In this document: positions 1 through 7,557 of the stretch, one piece after another | Layout: each line of letters begins with the position of its first letter | How positions within the stretch are numbered: the first letter of the stretch is position 1 | Source: Streptococcus parasanguinis | GTDB taxonomy: Bacteria; Bacillota; Bacilli; Lactobacillales; Streptococcaceae | DNA length: 64,000 nucleotides | Direction: 5' to 3' | Assembly (NCBI RefSeq): GCF_901875555.1 | Contig: NZ_CABFMD010000037.1 | Location: 1 to 64,000, forward strand | Program-made: the position numbers and the translations under genes | Notes under the pieces: model-generated | The model's database searches: none | What the model was told of the DNA's origin: nothing | What the model saw: the letters and a program-made list of their open reading frames with translations, nothing else

Positions 1-3
1 TTT

Positions 4-76
4 GGCTCGGTAGCTCAGTTGGTAGAGCAATGGATTGAAGCTCCATGTGTCGGCGGTTCGATTCCGTCTCGCGCCA
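4..76 (+). tRNA. tRNA-Phe (GAA)
   Basis: Cloverleaf with acceptor stem GGCTCGG pairing to TCGCGCC (one mismatch), D arm GCTC/GAGC, anticodon arm ATGGA-TTGAAGC-TCCAT with anticodon GAA, and T arm GGCGG-TTCGATT-CCGTC. No CCA is encoded. First gene of a six-tRNA cluster that probably continues upstream of the window. Confidence 0.95.
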
Positions 77-91
77 TCAATTCAATAATTC

Positions 92-172
92 GGAAGGGTA
101 GCGAAGAGGCTAAACGCGGCGGACTGTAAATCCGCTCCTTCGGGTTCGGGGGTTCGAATCCCTCCCCTTCCA
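92..172 (+). tRNA. tRNA-Tyr (GTA)
   Basis: Acceptor stem GGAAGGG/CCCTTCC, anticodon arm GCGGA-CTGTAAA-TCCGC with anticodon GTA, and a long variable arm typical of bacterial tRNA-Tyr. Discriminator A at 172, no encoded CCA. Confidence 0.95.
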
Positions 173-178
173 TCCTTT

Positions 179-249
179 ACGGGCATAGTTTAAAGGTAGA
201 ACTAAGGTCTCCAAAACCTTCAGTGTGGGTTCAATTCCTACTGCCCGTG
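179..249 (+). tRNA. tRNA-Trp (CCA)
   Basis: Acceptor stem ACGGGCA/TGCCCGT, anticodon arm AAGGT-CTCCAAA-ACCTT with anticodon CCA, discriminator G at 249. No encoded 3' CCA. Confidence 0.95.
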
Positions 250-260
250 TTAATAATTAT

Positions 261-334
261 GGCGGGTGTGGTGAAGTGGTTAACACACCAGATTGTGGCT
301 CTGGCATGCGTGGGTTCGATCCCCATCACTCGCC
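261..334 (+). tRNA. tRNA-His (GTG)
   Basis: Anticodon arm CCAGA-TTGTGGC-TCTGG with anticodon GTG. The acceptor stem GCGGGTG/CACTCGC is extended by an extra G at 261 facing C at 334, the G-1:C73 pair expected of bacterial tRNA-His. Confidence 0.95.
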
Positions 335-353
335 TATTTATTATTTATATTAT

Positions 354-425
354 TGGGGTATAGCCAAGCGGTAAGGCAAGGGACTTTGACTCCCTCATGC
401 GTTGGTTCGAATCCAGCTACCCCAG
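354..425 (+). tRNA. tRNA-Gln (TTG)
   Basis: Acceptor stem TGGGGTA/TACCCCA, anticodon arm AGGGA-CTTTGAC-TCCCT with anticodon TTG, discriminator G at 425. Confidence 0.95.
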
Positions 426-434
426 TTATACTTT

Positions 435-518
435 GCCGGCGTGGCGGAATTGGCAGACGCGCTGGACTCAAAATCCAGTGTCCGCAAGGACGTGCCGGTT
501 CGACCCCGGCCGCCGGTA
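435..518 (+). tRNA. tRNA-Leu (CAA), island integration target
   Basis: Class II tRNA with acceptor stem GCCGGCG/CGCCGGT, anticodon arm CTGGA-CTCAAAA-TCCAG (anticodon CAA) and a long variable arm. Its 3' half and downstream terminator (from 466) recur near 10171, so this gene is the attachment site of the island to its right. The copy here is complete and should be functional. Confidence 0.95.
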
Positions 519-553
519 TAGTAATAAAGACAAGGTTTTCTGACCTTGTCTTT
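466..553 (+). repeat. Attachment site direct repeat, left copy
   Basis: Left attachment repeat, made of the anticodon-loop end and 3' part of tRNA-Leu and the following terminator. The best conserved block, 488-523, covers the T arm and acceptor stem and is identical to 10193-10228. This block is the most likely crossover zone. Confidence 0.85.
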
Positions 554-556
554 TTT
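527..556. terminator. Terminator of tRNA cluster and of island int operon
   Basis: Inverted repeat AAGACAAGG/CCTTGTCTT with a short loop, followed by a run of T. It sits between the rightward tRNA cluster and the leftward integrase gene, so it can serve both strands. The related stem at 10234-10258 is its partner in the other attachment repeat. Confidence 0.8.
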
Positions 557-592
557 TCTTTGTTGTGTGTCGAGTTACCAATTTTTTCCATT

Positions 593-1726
593 TTAAAATA
601 AATCATCAAGTTTATTAGCCAATGTTTTCTGTTTGCTAGGGTACAAATGAGAATAAGTATCAATTGTTGTTGTAATAGATGCGTGTCCTAATCTTTCTTT
701 GACAACAAGATAATCTTCTCCTTGATTTATAAGTAATGATGCATGTGAGTGTCTCAAATCATGAATTCTTATTTTCTTTAAATCTTTATCCCTTTCTAGT
801 ATTTGCTTAAACTTCTTATCAATCATATTTTTTGTAATTGTTATTGGTGTACTCTGTATTATTTGTAGTTCTTCAGTATTTTTCGTAAATTCCTCAAGTT
901 TTCCTTTTTGTTTTACTTTCCAGTCTTTTAGCATTTCTGCTAATTTCTGATTTATTGTTATATTTCTAGTTCCTGATCGTGTTTTTGTTGTATTAATGTA
1001 GCTTGTATTATTGACAAAGTATACCGTTTTGGTAACGTAAATCGTATTTGTTAAAAGATTTATATCATTCCAGTTTAATGCGAGTATTTCTCCCATTCTC
1101 ATTCCAGTAAAGAAAGCAATTACGAAAAACAGGTCATAGCTTATTTCATCATCTCGAATAAGTTCTCTAAATCTCGTGAACTCTTCTATACTCCAAAATT
1201 TGATATTAGGCTTCCTAATTGGTAATTTTCTAAGATTCTCAACAGGATTTTTATCAATGAGGGATTTTCTTATACCAGTATCAAAAATTTTTTTAAGTAA
1301 AATTAGAACCTTATTAATTGTATTATAGCTTAAAACTTCATTTTCATTTTGTTTTTTAGGTTTTGTTTTCAGGTATTCACGAAATTCGAATATATGGTCA
1401 TACGTTAATTTATTTAAATTTGTATTTTTAAAATATGGCTTGATATGACGCTCATAATTGTTTCTTTGTGTACTTGTGTAGCTTACTTTTCTGCCATTTT
1501 TCAAATCATCTTCTTCAAGTAAGTCGAATAACATATCCGTTGTCACTACAAAGTCAAATTGTTTTTCTTTTAATTCTACAACTCGAATATGTTGTTCTAG
1601 TTCTAGGGCTTCCTTTTTAGATTTTAATCCTTTTCGAATGATACGTATTCTTTTTTGTGTGACGGGGTGAAAACCATTAGAAACATCAACGGTCCATTTA
1701 CCACTTTTAGTTTTACGAATAGTCAT
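593..1726 (-). CDS. int: Tyrosine recombinase / phage-type integrase
   Basis: Integrase of 377 residues that would catalyse excision and integration of the island at tRNA-Leu. The N-terminal ~60 residues look like an AP2-type arm-binding domain (KTKSGKWTVDVSNG). A SAM-like core-binding domain follows, and the catalytic domain spans about 170-370. Visible catalytic elements are the first Arg in TGMRMGEILAL, the HDLRHSHAS box, the GH of RLGHASITTT and the tyrosine nucleophile in DTYSHL. Length is normal for the family. The gene is last in the leftward operon and ends close to the attachment site, and its start is 3 bp from the stop of the DUF3173 gene. Function is well supported; the target site is inferred from position and the repeat. 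Confidence 0.95.
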   Translation of the reverse strand: MTIRKTKSGKWTVDVSNGFHPVTQKRIRIIRKGLKSKKEALELEQHIRVVELKEKQFDFVVTTDMLFDLLEEDDLKNGRKVSYTSTQRNNYERHIKPYFKNTNLNKLTYDHIFEFREYLKTKPKKQNENEVLSYNTINKVLILLKKIFDTGIRKSLIDKNPVENLRKLPIRKPNIKFWSIEEFTRFRELIRDDEISYDLFFVIAFFTGMRMGEILALNWNDINLLTNTIYVTKTVYFVNNTSYINTTKTRSGTRNITINQKLAEMLKDWKVKQKGKLEEFTKNTEELQIIQSTPITITKNMIDKKFKQILERDKDLKKIRIHDLRHSHASLLINQGEDYLVVKERLGHASITTTIDTYSHLYPSKQKTLANKLDDLF

Positions 1727-1729
1727 TCA

Positions 1730-1924
1730 TTATGCTTCTTTCTGTAGTTCAATTCCTAGTAGTTCTTCAGCGACACTGGCTGGAATTGTACCAATCCGTT
1801 TGTTATCGTAGATATTAAAACCACGATTCACTAATAGTAATTTGCCGGTATGGATAATCTTTCTTGCAGTTCCTGGAGCAAATCCAAGTTCGATAAGGTC
1901 ATCTTTTGTTACAGTTTTAATCAT
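1730..1924 (-). CDS. DUF3173 family protein, putative excisionase
   Basis: Small basic protein of 64 residues with a predicted helix-turn-helix (DLIELGFAPGTARKIIHTGK). It resembles DUF3173 proteins, which in streptococcal integrative elements usually precede the integrase gene and are assumed to be recombination directionality factors. Here it ends 3 bp before int, which fits a Xis role. No direct functional evidence exists in the sequence. A ribosome site (AGGAGA on the reverse strand) lies just upstream of the ATG. Confidence 0.75.
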   Translation of the reverse strand: MIKTVTKDDLIELGFAPGTARKIIHTGKLLLVNRGFNIYDNKRIGTIPASVAEELLGIELQKEA

Positions 1925-1983
1925 GTAATCTCCTTTTCTAATAAGATTAAGTAAGGGGAGGATTAACTCCCCTTGTCTGATAC

Positions 1984-2370
1984 TTATTTTTGTTTTACAT
2001 CTACTAAATGGATAGCATCCGCCTTGTAATACATTGTCGTGCTAATCATAGTAGCTTGTAAATTGTCAAATGTTACTGGGACTTCATCCATTGCTTGGAT
2101 ATAGTCATTATCAACCAAGGCATCTGGATTGTCTACTGAGACTTGGGTTGATTTCTTTTTGAATTGTCCATCCTTGATTGTTACATTGTATTTCCAACCA
2201 ATGATTTTATCGGTATTAAAACGTCTTTCGCTACCATCTCGGTTTTTGATAATTTCTCCGTTTGCATCTGCTCGGACTTCCGTTTCAAATTTTGGAATAA
2301 CTTCATCCAATTCAAATTTTGTTCCAATGTTATTAAAATTCCAGTCATTTTGTGAAAGCATTTTTGCCAT
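1984..2370 (-). CDS. Hypothetical protein encoded next to rep
   Basis: Protein of 128 residues that I do not recognise with certainty. It is soluble, acidic and beta-rich in appearance, with no signal peptide or membrane segment. It starts MAKMLSQNDW and lies 2 bp downstream of the rep stop, with a GGAGAAATTA ribosome site. Its place beside a Rep_trans protein recalls the small DUF961/HelP-like accessory proteins next to conjugative relaxases, but I see no convincing motif. A DNA-processing accessory role is only an inference from position. Confidence 0.55.
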   Translation of the reverse strand: MAKMLSQNDWNFNNIGTKFELDEVIPKFETEVRADANGEIIKNRDGSERRFNTDKIIGWKYNVTIKDGQFKKKSTQVSVDNPDALVDNDYIQAMDEVPVTFDNLQATMISTTMYYKADAIHLVDVKQK

Positions 2371-2372
2371 AA

Positions 2373-3413
2373 TTAATTTCTCCTTTTGATATTTTCTTTG
2401 ATTTTAGGGATTAAATCTTCTCTTTTAAAGAGAATTGCCCTTTCTATTAATCCACTTGCTAAATCTGGTGGATATTCCATGTTGTTGAGTGCGAGATAGT
2501 TAGATTTCTCATACTCGTGTAGTAAATTATTGTCGTATAGAAATTTATACGCTTTTAGAATAGCCCCTGAACCTTTATAAGTAAACCATTCTAATTTTTG
2601 TTCCAGTTCTGTTTTTGGTTTTGAAATAATGATAGAGACAGGTTTTGAGTGACCTAAAAACTTTTCCCAAGCTCTCAAAGGTTTTGAGAAATGGCTATCA
2701 CTATAGAACCTCACTTTTTCTTTGAGATATCCCTTGGTAAAGTTGAGAAGATCTATTTCTGAATGCAACCATTCTTGAATGAAGTAGTGAGCTTTTTCTT
2801 TTCTAAGTTCTAACTCAGTTCTTATCCAATTTTCTATATAACGCTTGCTGATACCGAGCTTCTCAGCTCGTTCTAAGCGCTTATCGTAAATCCTAAGTCT
2901 TTCATCATCATTGGGTTTCCTCAAATATAAGGTCTGGCCGATTGTTTTATCTCCGTAGGTATTGTAGTAGGTGCTTTTCCCATATAGAAAGCGTTTTTTC
3001 TGACAAACCTTTAGAAGCTGATTAGGAGTGAAATAAGGTGTCTCATTAAAATCATCTATAGCAATATCAATTCGTCTGATTGAAAAACGATTGTAATTGT
3101 AGTAGAGATTGTTTAGAAACTGTCTTTCGGTCAGGCCATTTGGCTCTAATACCATATCTCTATAGAATTCGAGTGCCTGTCCTGACATGACAAGCATGTA
3201 GGACGACTCTTTCGCTCCATAGTAGATACGTGTATTCCCATAATGAAGCTGGCTATCATAGTTATAGTATTTAAGGCTCCCTTTATTCTCAATAAATAGG
3301 TCATAGTCAAGAAATAGGATGTCTTCGATTATTTCTCTTAGTGAAAATTCAGTCTTATCAAACTGAATTTGAATCCAGTCAAATACAGAACGTAAATGTT
3401 CATTTTTTGCCAT
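2373..3413 (-). CDS. Rep_trans family replication initiator / relaxase
   Basis: Rolling-circle type initiator of the Rep_trans family, the group that includes Tn916 Orf20 and plasmid RepU/RepN proteins. It should nick its origin and attach through a tyrosine. The diagnostic region is RRIDIAIDDF, followed by a catalytic-type segment rich in Tyr (KSTYYNTYGDKTIGQTLYLR) and the conserved YDKRLE and WIRTELELR motifs. The frame stays open to 3569. I chose the ATG at 3413 (MAKNEHL, 346 residues) because the upstream part is occupied by hairpin DNA that looks like an origin; the longer start (398 residues) remains possible because no strong ribosome site marks either. In the island it may allow replication of the excised circle or mobilisation. 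Confidence 0.8.
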   Translation of the reverse strand: MAKNEHLRSVFDWIQIQFDKTEFSLREIIEDILFLDYDLFIENKGSLKYYNYDSQLHYGNTRIYYGAKESSYMLVMSGQALEFYRDMVLEPNGLTERQFLNNLYYNYNRFSIRRIDIAIDDFNETPYFTPNQLLKVCQKKRFLYGKSTYYNTYGDKTIGQTLYLRKPNDDERLRIYDKRLERAEKLGISKRYIENWIRTELELRKEKAHYFIQEWLHSEIDLLNFTKGYLKEKVRFYSDSHFSKPLRAWEKFLGHSKPVSIIISKPKTELEQKLEWFTYKGSGAILKAYKFLYDNNLLHEYEKSNYLALNNMEYPPDLASGLIERAILFKREDLIPKIKENIKRRN

Positions 3414-3497
3414 AGATTTTGATTCAACTTTTTGCCTAATTTTGCCACCCTTAAAATCTCCAAAACCCTTGGGAATACTGAATTCTTTCGATGGTAC

Positions 3498-3602
3498 ACC
3501 TAACTTGCAGAGGGTGGTGTTACTACACACCCTATCGGTCAAAAATGGTCCGTCCGCATCTACGCTCATTTTCGGCTTTCTGCCTCATGGCTCAGCCGAA
3601 AA
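3498..3602. other. Candidate nicking origin (dso/oriT) at the 5' end of rep
   Basis: Two inverted repeats lie together just upstream of the preferred rep start. The first, about 3511-3533, is AGGGTGGTGT-TACT-ACACACCCT, with TACTAC at its loop. The second, 3569-3602, pairs TTTTCGGCT with AGCCGAAAA. Rep_trans proteins usually nick beside a hairpin next to their own gene, and pMV158-type origins contain TACTAC at the nick. The assignment as origin is inference. Confidence 0.4.
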
Positions 3603-3609
3603 CTCGCTA

Positions 3610-4083
3610 TTAGCCGAACCTATTTTTTGACCTTTTGTTAACAAACCCTAGTAAGCCGGTTTGCATCGACACTTCAATATCTTGGATTTTCTTTTTTAGA
3701 TTGGCATTCTCAATTTTTATCAGTCGTATTTCTCGCTTAAATTCCTGTTTTAAGGCGCTCAGTTCATCGTAGAGCTCATCTATTACTTGGTTTAGGGATT
3801 CATGCTCATTGTCGGCTAGACTCCCAAATACGGCTTGTATAGCCTCTTTGAGACCTATTTTGAGTTTTAGGTTAGCTAACTTTTGAAATTGTCTAAGGTC
3901 TTCGTCTGTAAAGTCATAGGCAATTGTATAACTTAATTGATGAGTTCTGGGATTTCTACTGATAGGAATTTTAATTTTCTTAAATTCCTTGCCACTTATC
4001 TCTTTAATCAGTTGGAGCCAATTTTTAAGAGTAGAGGTAGAGTTTAGGCCAGAAATTTGATTGACTAACTCTTTATTGGTCAT
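3610..4083 (-). CDS. Hypothetical coiled-coil protein, first gene of the rep-int operon
   Basis: Protein of 157 residues of unknown function. The N-terminal ~80 residues may form a winged-helix or MerR-like DNA-binding fold (TNKELVNQISGLNSTSTLKNW). Residues ~100-140 form a clear coiled coil (LYDELSALKQEFKREIRL). This is the plan of several plasmid partition and replication accessory proteins, but I cannot name the family. It is the first gene of the leftward operon and is preceded by a leader of roughly 250 bp containing the antisense-RNA candidate. A role in replication control or DNA binding is inference. Confidence 0.6.
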   Translation of the reverse strand: MTNKELVNQISGLNSTSTLKNWLQLIKEISGKEFKKIKIPISRNPRTHQLSYTIAYDFTDEDLRQFQKLANLKLKIGLKEAIQAVFGSLADNEHESLNQVIDELYDELSALKQEFKREIRLIKIENANLKKKIQDIEVSMQTGLLGFVNKRSKNRFG

Positions 4084-4131
4084 CTTTTTGTGAAGCCTCC
4101 GAAATTTTCTTGTGCAACTGAAGAGTTTTCT

Positions 4132-4200
4132 GTGGTATAATTGTTACATAACATATTTTGATCTTGGAACGAACGGCACATTTGTTTCAAGATTTTTTTA
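4132..4200 (+). ncRNA. Candidate small antisense RNA in the rep-operon leader
   Basis: An extended -10 (TG at 4133, TATAAT 4136-4141) is followed within ~25 bp by a hairpin, ATCTTGGAAC 4161-4170 with GTTTCAAGAT 4184-4193, and seven T. No open frame lies between. The implied transcript, about 4148-4200 and ~53 nt, would be antisense to the leader of the leftward rep-int operon. This is how plasmid counter-transcribed RNAs control rep genes. No good -35 is present, so the prediction rests on the extended -10 and the terminator. Confidence 0.45.
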
Positions 4201-4278
4201 TTTTGTCGAATCTTACCTCCTTTATTAAAATTTTTTAAATTGACTACTAGTTACATACGCTTTTACCTCCTTTTATGC

Positions 4279-4391
4279 TATAATATTCTCAATGGAATAT
4301 TTAATCTTAAAATAAATATTCCTTATGGAATAATTCCATTTTATACCGTTTAGAATATTTTGTCAAGCCAAAATATACCGAATCGAATATT
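4279..4391. promoter_or_regulatory. Divergent promoter/operator switch of the island
   Basis: A leftward promoter (-35 TTGACA as complement of 4361-4366, -10 TAAAAT as complement of 4338-4343, 17-bp spacer) faces a rightward extended -10 (TATAAT 4279-4284) for the repressor gene. Five copies of GAATATT or its complement lie at 4282, 4295, 4315, 4353 and 4385. Two form palindromes: AATATTC..GAATATT (4282-4301) and TATTCC..GGAATA (4317-4332). The 4353 copy falls in the spacer of the leftward promoter. They are probably operators of the adjacent cI-like protein (inference). Confidence 0.65.
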
Positions 4392-4403
4392 TAAGGGGAT
4401 GCA

Positions 4404-4856
4404 ATGTTTAATAATGATTCTTTTGGAGAACGTCTTAAGGAACTGAGAAAGAGTAAGAAGTTAACTCAAGTACAAGTTTCTGAGATGATTGGTGTACAAC
4501 AAGGTACTTATTCTCGTTGGGAGAATGGAACTTTAGAGCCTAATTTAGAAGCCGTTGTCAAATTAGCGAAATTATTTGATACTACGACAGATTATTTACT
4601 AGGAAAAACGATATACAGTACTCTAGATGTTATTCCTCATCCAATCACTAGAATTGATATGAAGAAGTTAAAAGAGTTTAATAAAACGGAACTAAATGAT
4701 CTGAAATTTGCGATTGTTATGAATGGAATAAAAAATCATTTCACTGTATTTGACTATATGGATGAGCTAGTCTCTGAATATAATTTAGATGAAGAGGAGC
4801 AAGAAATATTGCATACTCTTTTTAAAGAGGTTTATGATTATTTTAATGCAGATTGA
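4404..4856 (+). CDS. cI-like HTH (XRE family) repressor of the island
   Basis: Regulator of 150 residues with a classical XRE helix-turn-helix at residues ~9-63 (LTQVQVSEMIGVQQGTYSRW). An acidic C-terminal helical part probably dimerises. There is no peptidase motif of LexA/cI type (no Ser-Lys pair evident) and no Zn-peptidase partner gene. AAGGGG precedes the ATG at good distance. It lies head to head with the rep-int operon across the GAATATT operator cluster, so it most likely represses replication and excision genes and its own promoter. How it would be relieved is not visible. Confidence 0.85.
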   Translation: MFNNDSFGERLKELRKSKKLTQVQVSEMIGVQQGTYSRWENGTLEPNLEAVVKLAKLFDTTTDYLLGKTIYSTLDVIPHPITRIDMKKLKEFNKTELNDLKFAIVMNGIKNHFTVFDYMDELVSEYNLDEEEQEILHTLFKEVYDYFNAD

Positions 4857-4994
4857 TGATTTGTTTTTAGTTTCTAAATTCATTCTAGATGTTGGTACTA
4901 TTTGTCATAATTCTTGACTCTGCTTTTAAACGGGAGCACAGTGATATTGAGGACAAGTAGTTGAAATGTTGCAGAAGTTGATAACATAAATACA

Positions 4995-5024
4995 AACCTA
5001 CGGTGAGCCTCCGTAGGTTGTTTA
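4995..5024 (+). terminator. Terminator after the repressor gene
   Basis: Perfect stem AACCTACGG/CCGTAGGTT (4995-5003, 5011-5019) followed by GTTTAAT, a short T-rich tail. It separates the repressor from the cargo genes. Confidence 0.65.
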
Positions 5025-5145
5025 ATGTCTAAAAATCGCTATTTTACTGATGAAGTAAAAAACATTGGTATTACAGCGAAACACAAAATATGATACAATA
5101 AAAACAATTAATAGTTTGAACATTTATCAAAGAGGAGTAAGCATT

Positions 5146-5781
5146 ATGAAAAATATTTATATGTATGTTCAAGATACTATGGCCGATTGGGAACACGGCT
5201 ATTTGATGCATGCACTAAGTTTACAGGCTATGTTAGGAGAACCTAAAGTAAAATTATTAACGGTTTCTAAAGGGAAAAAGTCTATAAAAACTGCTGGAGG
5301 AATGACAATTGTTCCAGATTTTAATCTATATGATATAGATACTGCAAATACAGATGCTCTATTGCTTATCGGAGGAGATAGTTGGTTGAACAATGAGCAA
5401 GATGACGTTTTAGAACTTGCCTCTAAACTATTACAAGAAAATATCTTAGTTGGAGCTATCTGTGGAGCTACTTTGGGATTAGCCGAAAAAGGAATTTTAG
5501 ATAATCGATATCATACAAGTAATGCTTCATTCTTTTTAAGCCAGATGAGCCAACATTATCAAGGGCATGGTTATTATAAAGATGAGATTGCAGTTCAAGA
5601 CGGAAATCTTATTACTGCAAGTTCAGCCGGTTCTTTATTATGGGCTAAGTTTATTGTCGAAGAGTTGGGACTGTATTCAAAAACTACAGTCGAAGCATGG
5701 TTTAATTATTTTTCAACGGGAGATCCTCAATATTATGGCGAAATGATGAACTCTCTAGAAAAAGATGCATTGGAAAGTTAA
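5146..5781 (+). CDS. DJ-1/PfpI family protein (class I glutamine amidotransferase-like)
   Basis: Protein of 211 residues of the DJ-1/PfpI superfamily. The nucleophile-elbow cysteine is visible in VGAICGATLGL (about residue 107), preceded by LLIGGDSW and followed by HTSNASFF. No signal peptide. Relatives include stress chaperones, cysteine peptidases and amidase-like enzymes, and the substrate cannot be told from sequence. I chose the ATG at 5146 because AGAGGAG lies 9 bp upstream, although the frame is open from 5065. It is followed 1 bp after its stop by the DUF1697 gene, so the two are probably co-transcribed cargo of the island. Confidence 0.85.
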   Translation: MKNIYMYVQDTMADWEHGYLMHALSLQAMLGEPKVKLLTVSKGKKSIKTAGGMTIVPDFNLYDIDTANTDALLLIGGDSWLNNEQDDVLELASKLLQENILVGAICGATLGLAEKGILDNRYHTSNASFFLSQMSQHYQGHGYYKDEIAVQDGNLITASSAGSLLWAKFIVEELGLYSKTTVEAWFNYFSTGDPQYYGEMMNSLEKDALES

Positions 5782-5782
5782 T

Positions 5783-6307
5783 ATGAAAAAGATTATTTTC
5801 CTTCGTGGAGTAACACCAACTGGTACCAATAGAATTCCCAAAATGTCTTATTTAGTAGGAATCCTAACAGAAGTTGGTTTTTTAAATGTTCAAACATATA
5901 TTCAGAGTGGGAATATACTGTTAGAATCAGAGTTATCTGACGAAGAAATCAGAAAGTTAGTTCATGATACGATTTTGGATAAAATTGGAGCCGATTTATC
6001 AATAATTATCAAAGAAATTAATCAATTAGAGATTGCTATTCAAGAAAACCCATTTGATAATACTTATGATAGTTCTCGTATTCATCTAGTTTTTACTAAC
6101 GAAGAGATTCCCGAAAGTACTCTAACAGAACTTAGTAGAGAGAATTTTGGAGATGAAGAGTTCTATGGTGGTCACGAGTGTTGTTACCTATATTTACCAC
6201 GTGATGCTCGAAAAAAACGTTTAAACACTAATTATCTTGAAAAGAAATTTGGAATTCGGATGACTATGCGAAAATTGAGTGTAGTTAACCGACTTTCAAA
6301 GTTTTAA
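5783..6307 (+). CDS. DUF1697 family protein
   Basis: Protein of 174 residues of DUF1697, recognised by IFLRGVTPTGTNRIPKM at the N-terminus, TYIQSGNILLES near residue 35, and the basic C-terminal RKKRLNTNYLEKKFG. Family members are small cytoplasmic proteins with a ferredoxin-like fold and no settled function. The start at 5783 directly follows the DJ-1 gene; GGAAAG lies inside the end of that gene. Cysteine pair ECCY near residue 132 is unremarkable. Confidence 0.85.
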   Translation: MKKIIFLRGVTPTGTNRIPKMSYLVGILTEVGFLNVQTYIQSGNILLESELSDEEIRKLVHDTILDKIGADLSIIIKEINQLEIAIQENPFDNTYDSSRIHLVFTNEEIPESTLTELSRENFGDEEFYGGHECCYLYLPRDARKKRLNTNYLEKKFGIRMTMRKLSVVNRLSKF

Positions 6308-6865
6308 TCAGACAGAATCAGATAAAATTATATTAAAAAAACCTAGAAACACTTGAATCCATAATTTTGTGTAAACACTCACGAATAGTTTAAGAGTGTT
6401 AATCAAATAAGCTTTGAAGTGTGTTAAAACAGTAGCTAACCCCTTTTTGGATTCATTTAATTTGCTTGAAATTATAATCTTTAAACAAGATAACTACATA
6501 ACGTTCCATATCCTCTATTGCAAATTTTTCAAAGGATGAATTTGATATTTTGAAACATTCAATAGCAGTTTCGGTGGCAAGAAATAAAATAAAGGCAACA
6601 GAACTAAAAGATAGAGTTATAGAAAAAAATCAGTTGTCAGAAAAAGATGCAGAACTTTTGAATAAGATTTTTGAAGAAGTTAAAACTTATTGGGAAAAAT
6701 AGAAGGACGCCAGTCTTCAAAATTTCCTCCCAAAATGTGTCTAAAATATTAACGGAATTCCATTAAAGAAAGAACATTTAGAAGTTTCAATAGGTAAAGA
6801 TTAGTATATTCTTGTTGAGTGATTTTATTTTATGAAGGTTGTTTATAGTTGAAAGGGGAAAATAG
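6308..6865 (+). other. Gene-poor stretch with a start-less reading frame
   Basis: No complete gene is seen. Between about 6504 and 6702 a frame without stop or ATG reads ..IANFSKDEFDILKH.. and ends ..FEEVKTYWEK, with a helical, charged composition like real protein. A TTG at 6561 could start a 46-residue product, but no ribosome site precedes it. It is most likely the 3' remnant of a lost gene. The rest is AT-rich with no recognised feature. Confidence 0.4.
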
Positions 6866-7486
6866 ATGGTCTCTAAACTTGATACAGCATGGGACTTGTT
6901 TCTGGATGGAAAAACATCAGAAGCTAAAAAGTTGGTTGAACAAGATTTTTCCATTGATACCTGTACAGATTTTAGTCTTTTAAATCTGATGGGATATTTA
7001 TTGTTAGCAGAAAAAGACTATGCCTCGTGTACCCATATCTTTGAGAAATACATTTTATTAGCTCAACAAAATGAAGATAAAGAACATGAACATATTGGCT
7101 TACATCAATTAGCGATGATCTACAGAGATCAGGGTGATTTTCATAAGGCTTTAAAACTCATTGAAGATGAAGAGAAGATAGTTGAAGAGTATTTTCCAAA
7201 CGATAATCTAAAGAAAGCTGTGAATAACTACGAACAAGGCTATGTGAGATTGAAATTAAACAATCTTGATGAAGCTCTTACATTCATGAATCTGTCATTG
7301 GAACAATCTTTAGAGACTGATGATGTGATTTCTCAGGCTTGTAGCTACAGAGGGATAGGTGAGATCTATTTAGCCTTGGAAGATAAAGGATTAGCCAACA
7401 CACATTTCAAACGAGCTATAGAACTTTTCGAAAGTGTTGGAGAGTTTGAAGGGGTAAAGGAAATTGAGGAATTGATTAATGAATGA
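6866..7486 (+). CDS. Tetratricopeptide repeat protein
   Basis: Protein of 206 residues made of TPR-like helix pairs: repeats near residues 40-75 (FSLLNLMGYLLLAEKDY), 80-115 (HIGLHQLAMIYRDQGDFHK), 125-160 and 165-200 (ACSYRGIGEIYLALEDKG). No helix-turn-helix domain, so it is not a full Rgg/PlcR regulator; it may bind a partner protein or peptide. GAAAGGGG precedes the ATG. It stands alone on the forward strand, convergent with the ABC exporter operon and followed by a strong terminator. A functional link to the exporter is possible but unproven. Confidence 0.8.
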   Translation: MVSKLDTAWDLFLDGKTSEAKKLVEQDFSIDTCTDFSLLNLMGYLLLAEKDYASCTHIFEKYILLAQQNEDKEHEHIGLHQLAMIYRDQGDFHKALKLIEDEEKIVEEYFPNDNLKKAVNNYEQGYVRLKLNNLDEALTFMNLSLEQSLETDDVISQACSYRGIGEIYLALEDKGLANTHFKRAIELFESVGEFEGVKEIEELINE

Positions 7487-7557
7487 TTTGACATTTAGAT
7501 TTTGCCATTAGTTTGTTTTTGCTTTGAAACTATGTTAGTCTAAGTTGCTAGTATTTT

